The position numbers were made by a program, and so were the translations under genes. Of a stretch of DNA of 64,000 nucleotides, positions 39,616-48,469 are shown one piece after another. The first letter of the stretch is position 1. The number at the start of each line of letters is the position of its first letter. Origin of the DNA: Rhodococcus sp. G-MC3 (lineage in GTDB: Bacteria > Actinomycetota > Actinomycetes > Mycobacteriales > Mycobacteriaceae); contig NZ_JASISW010000006.1 in the NCBI RefSeq assembly GCF_030063335.1, positions 186,001 through 250,000 on the forward strand, given 5' to 3'. Under the pieces are notes generated by a model that ran no database searches, was not told the origin of the DNA, and was given only the letters and a program-made list of their open reading frames with translations.

Positions 39616-41018
39616 CTGCAACCACACAATCTGAGTGTCGAAGCCACTGCATCCAATGCCGGTCTGCTGACTTCGGGTGGCCGATCGTTGGACATGAGAG
39701 CGAACGTGAGTGCTCTGCCGTCGACGTCCACGACGTATCCGACGAGAGCGCTTGCTGTGGACAGTGTGCCAGTTTTGGCGCGGACCCATCCGGCGCCGAC
39801 TCGATCGTTGCTGGCATATCGATCCGACAGCGTGCCCGTGGACCCGGCAACCGGCAGATAGTCGAGGATCGGCCGAAGTTCGGGGTGCTGCGAACTCGTG
39901 GCGGACGTCAGCACCGCGTCGAGCAGCCTGGCCGGGATCTCATCGTCGACGGACAAACCACTGGTGTCGTGCAATTTCATACCGCCCAGGTCGTAACCTG
40001 CGGCGAACAGCGTCTGTCCCACCGCGTCCACGGCACCGGTGAAGGAGGCCTGCGTGTTCGTCTCGACAGCGATTTCTCGCCCGATGGCCTCGGCGAGGAC
40101 GTTGTCCGAGCGTCCCATCATCTGACCGAGTCGGTCGCGCAGCGGTGCCGACTGAACGCTCCCCACCTGATCCGCGCCTTCTGGTGCAGTACCGATCGAC
40201 ACCAGGGCCGGATCGATACCGAGGCCGCGCGCGAGGGCCCGGCCTGCATCGAGTGCCGGCTCAGCGCTTCGTGGTGACTCGTCCTCGAGTGGATCCGATC
40301 GACCACCGTCGATCATGATCGGTTCGATCGGGGTGATGTAGCCGGCCGCGACGTCGGGTTCGAACCAGCCCTGCGCCATCGTCGGACCGCTGTAGATCGA
40401 GGTGTCGACGACGATGCGGTCGACCGGTGCCCCCGATTTGGTGATCTGCTCCACCAGGTCGTCGATACGCGCCGAGCCTGAATAGAAGCTGGGTGAACCC
40501 GTCGGCCTAGCCGTGATGGTCGGGTCTCCCGCCGCCACGACGACGATTTCGCCGTCGGTCTGTCCCTTCACCACCCGGGTGGTAACGCGGTGCTCCGGCG
40601 AGAGCGCAAGCATCGCGGCAGAGGCAGTGAGCACCTTCGTCGTCGACGCAGGGGTCATCGGGGTATCGGGGGACGACGACCACAGCACCTGTCCGGTGAC
40701 GGCGTCGGCGACCGATCCTGTGAACGAGCCCAGGGCTGGCACCCTGACGAGAGGGGCCAAGGCGGCGGCAAGTCCGCTCGCCGAGGGCGCAGTCGCAGTG
40801 TCGGGGACCGCCGCGATAGCGGGGGCGGGCATCACAGGTTCCGGTTCGGGGCCCGTCGGCGAGGGGGCGTCGTTTCCAACGGTGTGCGGCACGATCGCAG
40901 CGACGGCGGTACCGGCTCCAGCGAGGAGCACCACCGCGCCCAGTACGAGCAGAATTCGTGTCCTTGCCCGCTTACGCCGGGCGGTCGGACCGAGTATTCG
41001 CTTGGCCATCCCCGCCAA
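39612..41018 (-). CDS. dacB: D-alanyl-D-alanine carboxypeptidase/endopeptidase, PBP4 type
   Basis: Class C penicillin-binding protein acting on peptidoglycan outside the membrane. The 468-residue protein has an N-terminal membrane anchor or signal (about 21-42) after a basic stretch, a Pro-rich linker, and the three catalytic motifs: STTK (125-128), SDN in [12 protein letters not shown], and KTG in RAKTGTLS. Equivalent to Rv3627c. An ATG at codon 4 is an alternative start. It is divergent from ppa across 209 bp that contain a 17-bp tandem array. Confidence 0.95.
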   Translation of the reverse strand: MAGMAKRILGPTARRKRARTRILLVLGAVVLLAGAGTAVAAIVPHTVGNDAPSPTGPEPEPVMPAPAIAAVPDTATAPSASGLAAALAPLVRVPALGSFTGSVADAVTGQVLWSSSPDTPMTPASTTKVLTASAAMLALSPEHRVTTRVVKGQTDGEIVVVAAGDPTITARPTGSPSFYSGSARIDDLVEQITKSGAPVDRIVVDTSIYSGPTMAQGWFEPDVAAGYITPIEPIMIDGGRSDPLEDESPRSAEPALDAGRALARGLGIDPALVSIGTAPEGADQVGSVQSAPLRDRLGQMMGRSDNVLAEAIGREIAVETNTQASFTGAVDAVGQTLFAAGYDLGGMKLHDTSGLSVDDEIPARLLDAVLTSATSSQHPELRPILDYLPVAGSTGTLSDRYASNDRVGAGWVRAKTGTLSTASALVGYVVDVDGRALTFALMSNDRPPEVSRPALDAVASTLRLCGCR

Positions 41019-41039
41019 CGTTCCTCCATCGGTTTCTGT

Positions 41040-41107
41040 TCTCGGTCATTGTCATGTCTCGGCCATTGTCGTGTCTCGGCCATTGTCGTGTCTCGGTCAT
41101 TGTCACG
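41040..41107. repeat. 17-bp tandem repeat in the dacB-ppa promoter region
   Basis: Four contiguous 17-bp units (41040-41056, 41057-41073, 41074-41090, 41091-41107) following TCTCGGYCATTGTCRYG. Units 2 and 3 are identical; units 1 and 4 differ by one or two transitions. It begins 21 bp upstream of the dacB start and ends 120 bp before ppa, so it overlaps where the dacB promoter should lie. Confidence 0.93.
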
Positions 41108-41227
41108 GGCGCGCGCCACCCAGCGGCAGCCACTCCAACAGTATCCCCGGGTCCGGTACGCTGGCGCCGCCACCATCGTGCGTCACAGATGAGACGCATT
41201 CGAGTAGAAGAAGAGCGAGGTCTGCAC

Positions 41228-41719
41228 GTGCCGTTCGACGTCACCATCGAGATCCCCAAGGGTCAGCGCAACAAGTACGAGGTCGACCACAAAACCGGTC
41301 GTGTCCGCCTTGACCGCTACCTGTACACGGCGATGGGCTACCCGGCCGATTACGGCTTCATCGAGAACACGCTCGGCGAGGACGGCGATCCGTTGGACGC
41401 ATTCGTTCTGCTCCCAGAATCGGTGTTCCCCGGCGTTGTCGTCGAGGCTCGCCCGGTTGCAATGTTCAAGATGGTCGACGAGGCAGGCGGCGACGACAAG
41501 GTTCTGTGCGTGCCCGCAGGTGACAGTCGCTGGGACCACATCCAGGACCTGTCCGACGTATCGACGTTCGAACTGGACGCCATCAAGCACTTCTTCGTTC
41601 ACTACAAGGATCTCGAGCCGAACAAGCACGTCACGGCCGCCGATTGGGTGGGGCGGGCGGAGGCAGAAGCTGAAATCGCTGCGTCGTTCAAGCGTTTGGC
41701 GGACAATCCGGAGCACTGA
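41228..41719 (+). CDS. ppa: Inorganic pyrophosphatase, family I
   Basis: Hydrolyses pyrophosphate to drive biosynthesis. The 163-residue sequence begins [20 protein letters not shown] and contains the family signature [11 protein letters not shown] with its metal-binding Asp residues, plus [14 protein letters not shown] and [13 protein letters not shown]. The GTG at 41228 is preceded by GAGG at a 7-nt spacing and matches the mycobacterial start; the much longer upstream reading is an artefact. Confidence 0.97.
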   Translation: MPFDVTIEIPKGQRNKYEVDHKTGRVRLDRYLYTAMGYPADYGFIENTLGEDGDPLDAFVLLPESVFPGVVVEARPVAMFKMVDEAGGDDKVLCVPAGDSRWDHIQDLSDVSTFELDAIKHFFVHYKDLEPNKHVTAADWVGRAEAEAEIAASFKRLADNPEH

Positions 41720-41793
41720 GAAGTTACGAGTAACTTCTCCTGCGTTAGGCAAGCAAGCACGGTTGACGAGCGAAGCATCAGGTGGGGAGAAAT

Positions 41794-42243
41794 ATGACCG
41801 ACAGCAATTCGACAGGCGAGCGGCGTAATTCCGAGTCGCGAGCCATTTCCGACCCGGACCAGTTCCCCGATCTGCCCGTGACCGTGGTGCTCGACCGGAT
41901 TCCGGTGCCGATTCTCGCTGTCGATCCCAGTGGCGGCATCGTATTCGCGAACGAGGCCTTCGACGAACTTTTCGGCACCGACCGTTCCGAACGGGCCGAT
42001 TTCCACTTGCACAACATTTTCCCCGACCAGGCACCCGAGGGCGTCAACGTCGCCGACATGTTCCTGACGACGGTCGCGACGCGTGCCGATTCGCTGTGGA
42101 GGATGACGGACAAGACCGGGGACGTAGTGCAGGTGCGTGCCAGTAAATCCATCCTTCGCCGTGCCGAGGACAACTTGGTACTCGTAGCGCTGGAGGACTT
42201 CACCGATCAGTTGTGGAACGACCCCAAGAGCGCGCTGCGCTGA
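41794..42243 (+). CDS. Small PAS-domain protein
   Basis: Stand-alone PAS domain of 149 residues with no output domain. The fold is recognisable from LDRIPVPILAVDPSGGIVFANEAFDELFG (about 33-61) and the late beta strands VVQVRASKSILRR and LVLVALEDFTD. The ATG at 41794 has GGGGAGA 5 nt upstream. It lies 74 bp after ppa and is convergent with a diguanylate cyclase gene. A sensor or adaptor role is inferred; ligand unknown. Confidence 0.8.
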   Translation: MTDSNSTGERRNSESRAISDPDQFPDLPVTVVLDRIPVPILAVDPSGGIVFANEAFDELFGTDRSERADFHLHNIFPDQAPEGVNVADMFLTTVATRADSLWRMTDKTGDVVQVRASKSILRRAEDNLVLVALEDFTDQLWNDPKSALR

Positions 42244-42272
42244 TCTTCACCCAAGGTCCGAATGGGCGGGAA

Positions 42273-43367
42273 TCAGTCGCTGAATATGCTCGACTGATTT
42301 CCGCCGGATCGCTTTGCCTCGTACATCGCGGTGTCCGCCCTCAACAACGCCGTGTGCACCATTTCCGCCGCATCCTCGGTATTCATTCGTCGCCACTGTT
42401 CGATGGGAATCACTGCAGCCCCCACAATTCCGGTCACCGAAATAAAATCGGCAGGCTCGTAAATTGCCGCTGAGATTCGCTCGGCCATCGATTTCACGAA
42501 ATTCGAGTTCTCCCATGCCTGCCAATCGACGACGGCGAGGGTGAATTCCTCGCCACCGGTTCTCGCCACGCACGACCCGTCGGGAACTGCGTCGGACAGA
42601 CGTTCCGCCGTCGATCTCAGTACGTCATCGCCTGCGGCATGACCACAGGTGTCATTGATGGATTTGAAACGATCGAGATCGACGACGAACACCGCCACCG
42701 TCTCGCCGGGATGCGATTCGGTCAGCAGTCGGTCTACGCGAGTCTCGAAACCGCGACGGTTCAGCAACCCGGTCAGTGAATCGGTGTTGGCCAGTTCGAG
42801 CTGAGTTTTTATCACCGCACGGAACGCGATGACCGAATTGACCACCACCAGAGCAACAAGCGCCTGCGCGATGACCGACAGGGCGTCGTGCGCGCCCTCG
42901 ACGTACGTGGCCACCGCCAATATCAGAATGACCGCGCTGACGAATGCCGAATGAAGGCGCAGCACAGTCCGTCGCGAGAAATACGCGATGTAGATGCCGA
43001 TGACCGCGAAGAGCAACGTCCCAGTCAGTGCAACACCGCGATCGGCGAACGTGAACAGCACCGTTGCAACACCGATGTCCGCATAGGCGACGAACCAGCC
43101 CGGCATGCGGATGATGTCGCGTTTGTTGATCCACCACCACGTCCCCACCGGGATGGTCGATACCAGCACGATCGTGCAGAGAATGCGGCGACCGCTCGAC
43201 GCGGGTCCGTCGTCGGAGAACATGATGACCGCACCGATCACTGCGAAGATCGGAACGAGAACGGCGATTCCGAAGCCGACTCTCCGCTCCAGCCGATCTG
43301 CCGGATTTCGGGTCATCCGTCCACGCAGAGACTGCAGGATCCACCCTGCGCGACGCTGCACGGCCAC
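42273..43367 (-). CDS. Membrane diguanylate cyclase
   Basis: Predicted c-di-GMP synthase of 364 residues. Six or so transmembrane helices (about 30-190) precede a GGDEF domain whose active site is GGEEF (271-275), with FVVDLDRFKSINDTCGHAAGDDVL upstream as the usual metal-binding segment. The RxxD inhibitory site is absent (PDGS at that position). GTG start at 43367; an ATG at 43316 (MTRNPADRLERR) is an alternative. Third c-di-GMP gene in the window. Confidence 0.92.
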   Translation of the reverse strand: MAVQRRAGWILQSLRGRMTRNPADRLERRVGFGIAVLVPIFAVIGAVIMFSDDGPASSGRRILCTIVLVSTIPVGTWWWINKRDIIRMPGWFVAYADIGVATVLFTFADRGVALTGTLLFAVIGIYIAYFSRRTVLRLHSAFVSAVILILAVATYVEGAHDALSVIAQALVALVVVNSVIAFRAVIKTQLELANTDSLTGLLNRRGFETRVDRLLTESHPGETVAVFVVDLDRFKSINDTCGHAAGDDVLRSTAERLSDAVPDGSCVARTGGEEFTLAVVDWQAWENSNFVKSMAERISAAIYEPADFISVTGIVGAAVIPIEQWRRMNTEDAAEMVHTALLRADTAMYEAKRSGGNQSSIFSD

Positions 43368-43399
43368 CCCTCTCGTCGCGGCACGAACCGCATCGCTCC

Positions 43400-43843
43400 C
43401 TACTGACCTGGACGCACCCGTTCGTAGTCGGTCAGGAACCGCTCGAGCAGCTCGACCAACGCGCCACGGTCATCGACCGACCAATCCTCGATCACCCGAC
43501 CGAGGCTGGCCGTGCGCCTTCTCTGCATCCGATCGGCAACATTTCGACCCGATTCGGTGACCGCGAGAACAAATGCGCGCCCATCGGTTTCGTCCCTGAC
43601 TCGCTCCACGTGGCCGTGATCGACGAGCTGAGCCACCTGCCTGCTCACCGTCGACGGATCCGAATTCACCATGGTAGCCAATTCGCTCGAGCGCATCGGA
43701 CCATCGCGCAACAAACGGAACAGACACACGAATGCCGCACCGTCCACTCCCCCGGATTCGACCGACAGCTGCGCCAATTTGCGCTCGCGGATTCGCTGAA
43801 GCCGAACGAGCTGAGTGCCGAGTTGCTCGGCGTGGTCGACCAT
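43400..43843 (-). CDS. MarR-family transcriptional regulator
   Basis: Winged-helix regulator of 147 residues: a dimerisation helix, the DNA-binding helices RSSELATMVNSDPSTVSRQVAQLVDHG, and the wing VERVRDETDGRAFVLAVTESG, the classical MarR signature. Its ATG overlaps the stop of the upstream crotonase gene by one base (TGATG), so the two are co-translated. It may control the crotonase operon; I see no clear palindromic operator upstream of 44670. Confidence 0.92.
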   Translation of the reverse strand: MVDHAEQLGTQLVRLQRIRERKLAQLSVESGGVDGAAFVCLFRLLRDGPMRSSELATMVNSDPSTVSRQVAQLVDHGHVERVRDETDGRAFVLAVTESGRNVADRMQRRRTASLGRVIEDWSVDDRGALVELLERFLTDYERVRPGQ

Positions 43844-44670
43844 CAGCTGCCGCTGAAGTTCGCCGGACGCTTCTCGAATACGGAGGTGATGGCCTCGGTC
43901 AGGTCGTTCGATGCAAGAAACGCTGCATTCCAGGCCGCGACGTATCGAAGACTGTCGTCCACCGCCGCTGACCTGGTGTGATCGAGAACGGTCTTGATGC
44001 CGTGTACGACGAGTGGCGGGTTCGCCGCGATCTCGGCGGCCGTCGCCCGAGCCGCTGCCAGCACCGCGTCGTGATCGGTGAACACGTCGTTGACAAGCCC
44101 GATTTTTTCGGCGCGCGCAGCGTCGATGTCCTTGCCGGTCAATGCCAGCTCGCGTAGATGACCATCGCCGATGATCGCGGGAAGCCGCGCGAGGGAGCCC
44201 ATGTCGGCGACGATCGCGACCTTGACTTCGCGGATGCTGAACTTGGCGTCACTGCTCGCGTACCGGATGTCAGCGGAACTGATGATGTCGAGTCCTCCGC
44301 CGATGCACCATCCGTGCACGGCGACGACCACTGGCTTGCGGCAATCTGCCACGGCATTACCCGCGAGCTGCATCCTTCTGATGCTGTCGTGAAAGTCCGT
44401 GCGCGGCCCCGCCAACGCTTTGTCCGCCATGAGCGGCGCGAACTCGCCTCCCATCGCTGCAAGATCGAGACCATAGGTGAAGTTCTTGCCCGAACCGGAC
44501 AACACGATCGCGCGGACCTCCGGATCGGCGTCGAGCTGCGCGAACAACTGAGGACACTCAGACCAAAAATCAGGTCCCATCGCGTTGCCCTTGTTCGGTC
44601 CGAGGAGCACGACCTCCGCGATATTGTCGGAAATCTCGACCGAGAATGCTTTCCAGTTGCGTTCCGTCAT
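43843..44670 (-). CDS. Crotonase family, probable dienoyl-CoA isomerase
   Basis: Acyl-CoA enzyme of 275 residues. The oxyanion segment is HGWCIGGGLDI, and the pair E148 and D156 in REVKVAIVADMGSLARLP has the spacing and context of delta3,5-delta2,4-dienoyl-CoA isomerases rather than enoyl-CoA hydratases. That points to a role in beta-oxidation of unsaturated fatty acids; the assignment rests on these residues. It is translationally coupled to the MarR gene downstream. Confidence 0.85.
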   Translation of the reverse strand: MTERNWKAFSVEISDNIAEVVLLGPNKGNAMGPDFWSECPQLFAQLDADPEVRAIVLSGSGKNFTYGLDLAAMGGEFAPLMADKALAGPRTDFHDSIRRMQLAGNAVADCRKPVVVAVHGWCIGGGLDIISSADIRYASSDAKFSIREVKVAIVADMGSLARLPAIIGDGHLRELALTGKDIDAARAEKIGLVNDVFTDHDAVLAAARATAAEIAANPPLVVHGIKTVLDHTRSAAVDDSLRYVAAWNAAFLASNDLTEAITSVFEKRPANFSGS

Positions 44671-44782
44671 GCAGCCGAGCCTACTTAACGGGCCACTCCG
44701 CAGGCCGCGGTGCCAGCTCGATGAGGCCCCAGCGGCGACCAGCGTTTGTTACGCCGCGTTACACCTGGGCTAATACCCTGCT

Positions 44783-45325
44783 GTGGCCTGGAGTTCGCGC
44801 CTCGCGAAGCCCATGCTGACTTGCATGATGATGCACCAGGGACTCGGGTTGGAGACATTCAACGACCTGCCGAGCAGCAAAGCAGTGCATGCACTGTACG
44901 AGTGCTGCTGCTCGTTCACTTGGGCATCGAGGCTCGCCGATGCTCGGCCGTTCCGCTCGTACGCCGAGATGTTCGCGCGAGCCGACGCGGAACTCGAAGA
45001 ACTGTCTGCCTCCGACCTCGATCATCTCGTCTCCACGCACCGACCTGTCGGCAAGACGTGCGCCGGGATGGATCCAGCGACCCAGAGCGTCTTCATCGAT
45101 GCGTGCCGGATGTACATCGAGCGATTCGGTTACGGCTACATCGTCTGTTCCGCCGCGTTGAAGGGCAAGGGTGACGACCCCCGCGAGGTCCTCATCGATC
45201 TGGGGCACCGCCTCGACAACAGTCATGAAACCGAACGCAAAGTGATGCGTGACGAGTTGGCCAAGGTCAACAGAACTCGCATCGAGCGCGTCCTCGGGCC
45301 GGAGGACGGCTGGCCGGAGTACTGA
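44783..45325 (+). CDS. Probable OHCU decarboxylase (urate catabolism)
   Basis: The 180-residue sequence resembles 2-oxo-4-hydroxy-4-carboxy-5-ureidoimidazoline decarboxylases, which yield (S)-allantoin: ETFNDLPSSKAVHALYECC at the start of the domain, ADARPFRSYAEMFARAD, a His in STHRPVG where the family has HPRIG, and RFGYGYIVC for RFGFPFIV. The altered motifs make the activity uncertain. An allantoicase gene 2.2 kb downstream supports the pathway link. GTG start at 44783 is uncertain; in-frame ATGs follow at codons 11-17. Its 3' end runs into palindromic repeat family 1. Confidence 0.65.
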   Translation: MAWSSRLAKPMLTCMMMHQGLGLETFNDLPSSKAVHALYECCCSFTWASRLADARPFRSYAEMFARADAELEELSASDLDHLVSTHRPVGKTCAGMDPATQSVFIDACRMYIERFGYGYIVCSAALKGKGDDPREVLIDLGHRLDNSHETERKVMRDELAKVNRTRIERVLGPEDGWPEY

Positions 45326-45338
45326 GGCAGCTTCCCAC

Positions 45339-45440
45339 CCCGTGAGCGTTTGATGCCCCTGGGCTGTACTTAAACGCGCACGGCCAGGTCGCAGCCCGTG
45401 AGCGTTTGATGCCCCTGGCCTGTACTTAAACGCGCACGGG
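45339..45440. repeat. Palindromic repeat family 1, second tandem pair
   Basis: Two units 56 bp apart. Unit 1 has arms CCCGTGAGCGTTT (45339-45351) and AAACGCGCACGG (45372-45383). Unit 2 has CCCGTGAGCGTTT (45395-45407) and AAACGCGCACGGG (45428-45440), 12 of 13 positions pairing. They lie between convergent genes, as the pair at 8357-8471 does, and share the right-arm sequence TAAACGCGCACGG with it. Confidence 0.88.
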
Positions 45441-45498
45441 CCGGAGGCGCGAATTGTACTGCCGGCGAGGCGAACTGATGGAGTCCGCCATCCGACTG

Positions 45499-45720
45499 CT
45501 AGAACAGTCCGAAGATTCTGCCGATCAGTCCAGCGGCAACGATTACAACAACGAGCCCGATCAAACCGAGAAACACGATCGGTAATGCCAACCCGCGCTG
45601 CGGTGGTTCGTGCTGAGGCCCACTGACGCCGGTTTCGGCGGGTGGGGTATCCCCCGGTTGCACGCCACCACCGCTTTCCAGGCCGGGGGTTTCGTTCGGA
45701 TCGGGGTTCTGAGCACTCAT
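45499..45720 (-). CDS. Small single-pass membrane protein (DUF6480-like)
   Basis: A 73-residue protein with a hydrophilic Pro/Gly-rich N terminus (NPDPNETPGLESGGGVQPGD, TPPAETG) and one C-terminal transmembrane helix (about 45-68). The N-terminal pattern NPDPxxTxGLExGGGVxPGDTPPAE is widespread in small actinobacterial proteins; I recall it as DUF6480. Function unknown. It lies downstream of the TetR gene on the same strand, 39 bp away. Confidence 0.75.
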   Translation of the reverse strand: MSAQNPDPNETPGLESGGGVQPGDTPPAETGVSGPQHEPPQRGLALPIVFLGLIGLVVVIVAAGLIGRIFGLF

Positions 45721-45759
45721 TTCCGGTGGTTACCCGCTCGGGGCCGACTCAATCGTGCT

Positions 45760-46404
45760 CTACAGCTCACTCTGCCCAACGGCCCGGGCGAACGCACCGG
45801 CAAGAAGTTCGGCAACGGCGTCGGCGATGAAGCTCTCGTCGATCTCCTCCGGGTCGACGGAGTGCTCGACGGCCAGTCCCGAGATCAAAGCCAGCAGGGA
45901 GGTGGCCACCCGGCGCGCGTCGAGACCGTCGACCACTCCCCAGGTGGCGGCACGTTGGGAGATCAGTGCCGCAAGTTCGTCCCGGAGATGGCGACGTTCG
46001 AGTCTGTATTCAGGCGCCAACTTCGGGTCCCGGCCGACCTGAATGCCGAATTCGGTCACCAACAGCGGCCATCGCGGCTCGGCGACGACCCACGTAGCAA
46101 TCGCACTGCCACCCTTTCCCGCGGCATCGCCCGGCCCGAGACCGGAGACTGTCTCGATCACCCTGCCCGCGAGTTCCATAGACCTCTTCGACAGCAACTC
46201 GGCGAACAGCGCCTGCTTGGAGTCGAAGTTGGAGTAGACCGCACCTTTGGTGAACCCGGCTCGGCGTGCGATGTCCTGAAGCTTCGCCGCCGCAAAGCCG
46301 TTCTCGGTGAACTCTTCTGCCGCTGCGTCGAGCAGCCGCTCGCGCACGTTCTCGCGTCCGGGACGCTGTGTCGGCGACCACGATGCTTGACCCTCGACAC
46401 TCAC
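45760..46404 (-). CDS. TetR-family transcriptional regulator
   Basis: Repressor-type protein of 214 residues. The N-terminal helix-turn-helix is clear in AAAEEFTENGFAAAKLQDIA and RRAGFTKGAVYSNFDSKQAL; the C-terminal ligand domain is unremarkable. The GTG at 46404 is preferred to the upstream TTG at 46422, which lies inside the probable operator. It is divergent from the membrane-protein gene at 46464, and paired palindromes in the 59-bp gap suggest it represses that gene and itself. Confidence 0.9.
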   Translation of the reverse strand: MSVEGQASWSPTQRPGRENVRERLLDAAAEEFTENGFAAAKLQDIARRAGFTKGAVYSNFDSKQALFAELLSKRSMELAGRVIETVSGLGPGDAAGKGGSAIATWVVAEPRWPLLVTEFGIQVGRDPKLAPEYRLERRHLRDELAALISQRAATWGVVDGLDARRVATSLLALISGLAVEHSVDPEEIDESFIADAVAELLAGAFARAVGQSEL

Positions 46405-46405
46405 G

Positions 46406-46435
46406 ATACCTAGAGTATTCAATACTTACGGTATT
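46406..46435. promoter_or_regulatory. Probable TetR operator, two palindromes
   Basis: ATAC-CTAGA-GTAT (46406-46418) and AATAC-TTACG-GTATT (46421-46435): two inverted repeats with the same arms and a 5-nt spacer, 15-16 bp apart, in the 59-bp divergent gap between the TetR gene and the membrane-protein gene. Confidence 0.7.
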
Positions 46436-46463
46436 CACAATCGACTCATCTGAAGGACTTCGT

Positions 46464-47471
46464 ATGCGCAAAGTTGTCTGGCTCGCGGTCGGAGTCCTGT
46501 TGCTCCAACTCGGCTTCATCCTCAGCTACGTCTCCGCGTTCCACGAGCCCTCCCCGCGGGAGATCCCGATCGCCGTCGTCGCCGAGGCGGGCTTGCCGGC
46601 AGGCATCGATGCCGACACCGTCACCAAGCTCAATGCAATAGAAGGGACACCACTGGAGGCACGGACTGCATCGGGCACTGAGGAGGCCCGAAACCTCCTA
46701 CGCGACCGCGACGTACTCGGCGCCTACGTCATCAGCGCCAGCGGTACCGACACTGTCATCACGGCGAGCGCTGCAGGCAGCTCCATCTCCACTTCCCTCG
46801 ATGCGATTTTCGCCGAGGTCGAGCAAACACAAGGCCGTCAATTCGTCGTCAGGGACGAGATTCCCGTCGGGATCCACGACAACCGCGGGCTGTCCGGGTT
46901 CTACCTCTCGGTGGGCTGGGTCGTCGGTGGATACCTCCTTGCTGCAGCGATCGGCCTGCTGGTCGGCGCCCCGACGTCACTGCGCGACGCCGCAGCCCAA
47001 CTCGCTGTTTTCGCTGGCTACTCGATTCTGTCGGGAGCACTCGGAGCGTTCATCGTGACGCATCTGCTCGGCACGTTCGCCGGACACTGGTTTCCACTGT
47101 GGCTTCTCGGGACCGGCGTGGTGTTCGCGACGTCCATCTTCACTCTTGGACTCCGCGCCGCAATCGGTGTCGCCGCAGTGCCGATTGCGATCATCGTCTT
47201 CGTGATTCTCGGAAATCCAAGCGCTGGCGGCGCATTCGGGCCGAACGTGCTTCCTGAGTTCTACGCAGCCATCGGACGTTGGATCACTCCGGGCATTGGG
47301 ACCGAAGGAGTGCGCAGCATCGTCTACTTCTCCGGCAGCGGACTCGGGCAACCTGCGCTGGCGTTGGCGCTCTACTCCGTGGTCGGACTGGCGTTGCTGT
47401 TCGGCTTCTCGCGATCACGTACGACGCCACCACCACGAACCGAGACAGCCGCCGCCCAGCCAGTATCCTGA
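46464..47471 (+). CDS. ABC-2-like membrane protein (DUF3533 / YhgE type)
   Basis: Integral membrane protein of 335 residues: one N-terminal helix (about 5-25), a large extracytoplasmic domain (about 30-150) with IPIAVVAEAGLP and a DRDVLGAYVIS segment, then five or six C-terminal helices. This layout is that of YhgE/Pip and DUF3533 proteins, which are relatives of ABC-2 permeases. The ATG at 46464 has GAAGGA upstream. It lacks an adjacent ATPase gene. It is divergent from a TetR gene, the usual arrangement for exporter-like genes, and ends 5 bp before allantoicase. Confidence 0.78.
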   Translation: MRKVVWLAVGVLLLQLGFILSYVSAFHEPSPREIPIAVVAEAGLPAGIDADTVTKLNAIEGTPLEARTASGTEEARNLLRDRDVLGAYVISASGTDTVITASAAGSSISTSLDAIFAEVEQTQGRQFVVRDEIPVGIHDNRGLSGFYLSVGWVVGGYLLAAAIGLLVGAPTSLRDAAAQLAVFAGYSILSGALGAFIVTHLLGTFAGHWFPLWLLGTGVVFATSIFTLGLRAAIGVAAVPIAIIVFVILGNPSAGGAFGPNVLPEFYAAIGRWITPGIGTEGVRSIVYFSGSGLGQPALALALYSVVGLALLFGFSRSRTTPPPRTETAAAQPVS

Positions 47472-47476
47472 CCACT

Positions 47477-48436
47477 ATGACAGCCACTTTCCCTCTTCCC
47501 TTGCCCGACCTCGCCGTCCGAACTCTGGGCGGCGCAGTCGTATGGGCGAACGACGAAACGTTCGCGGAGAAGGAGAATTTGGTCAAGCCGGGCAAGGCCG
47601 GATACCAGGCGGCGACATTCGGACACAAGGGCCAGATCTACGACGGGTGGGAGACGCGTCGCCGTAGGGAAGCCGGATACGACCAGGCGATCGTTCGACT
47701 CGGCGCTCCGGGCGTCGTCGACGCTGTGATCGTCGACACCGCGTGGTTCACCGGCAACTACCCGCCCGAGATCTCCGTGGAAGCTGCTGTCGTCGAAGGG
47801 TTCCCATCTTCGCAGGAACTCTGCGAGGACACCGAGTGGGAAACGATCGTTCCGAAGAGTCCCGTCGGTGGAGACACCGAGAACCGGTTCGAGGTTGCAT
47901 CGGCCGAACGCTGGACGCACGTTAAACTGTCGATCTACCCGGATGGTGGCGTCGCACGCTTGCGGGTACTCGGACGCGGACGGCCCGACCCCCGATTTAT
48001 CGCAGCAGGCCCGTTCGACCTGGCAGCACTCGAGAACGGTGGCTACGTTTCCGCCTGCTCCAACATGTTCTACAGCTCACCGAACAACCTGCTGTTCCCT
48101 GGCCCTCCGCGGTCGATGGGCGAGGGCTGGGAAACTTCCCGTCGCCGCAATGACGCCAACGACTGGGTTCAGGTCGCGCTCGCAGGCACAGGCAAGATCG
48201 AGCTCGCGGAACTCGACACGTCATGCTTCCTGGGCAACGCCCCCGGCGCAGCATCGCTGAAGGGACGTCTCGGCGACGGCGAATGGATCGAACTGCTGCC
48301 CCGAACGCGCCTGCAGCCGGACACTCGTCACCGGTTCCTGCTCGACCACACCGAACCGGTTTCCGAAGTGCGCATGGACATCTTCCCCGACGGCGGAATG
48401 GCCAGACTGAGACTGTTCGGCAACCTCTCCGCATAG
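47477..48436 (+). CDS. Allantoicase
   Basis: Hydrolyses allantoate to ureidoglycolate and urea. The 319-residue protein shows the internal duplication of the family: YDGWETRRRREAGYDQAIVRLG and VDTAWFTGNYPPE in the first half correspond to GEGWETSRRRNDANDWVQVALA and LDTSCFLGNAP in the second, each half ending in a YPDGG/FPDGG-x-ARLR motif. ATG at 47477, only 5 bp after the membrane-protein gene, so they may be co-transcribed under the TetR regulator. With the OHCU decarboxylase at 44.8 kb it points to purine-nitrogen use. Confidence 0.93.
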   Translation: MTATFPLPLPDLAVRTLGGAVVWANDETFAEKENLVKPGKAGYQAATFGHKGQIYDGWETRRRREAGYDQAIVRLGAPGVVDAVIVDTAWFTGNYPPEISVEAAVVEGFPSSQELCEDTEWETIVPKSPVGGDTENRFEVASAERWTHVKLSIYPDGGVARLRVLGRGRPDPRFIAAGPFDLAALENGGYVSACSNMFYSSPNNLLFPGPPRSMGEGWETSRRRNDANDWVQVALAGTGKIELAELDTSCFLGNAPGAASLKGRLGDGEWIELLPRTRLQPDTRHRFLLDHTEPVSEVRMDIFPDGGMARLRLFGNLSA

Positions 48437-48469
48437 CCGATACAGGCGGCTTGGCAATACCCTTGGGAC

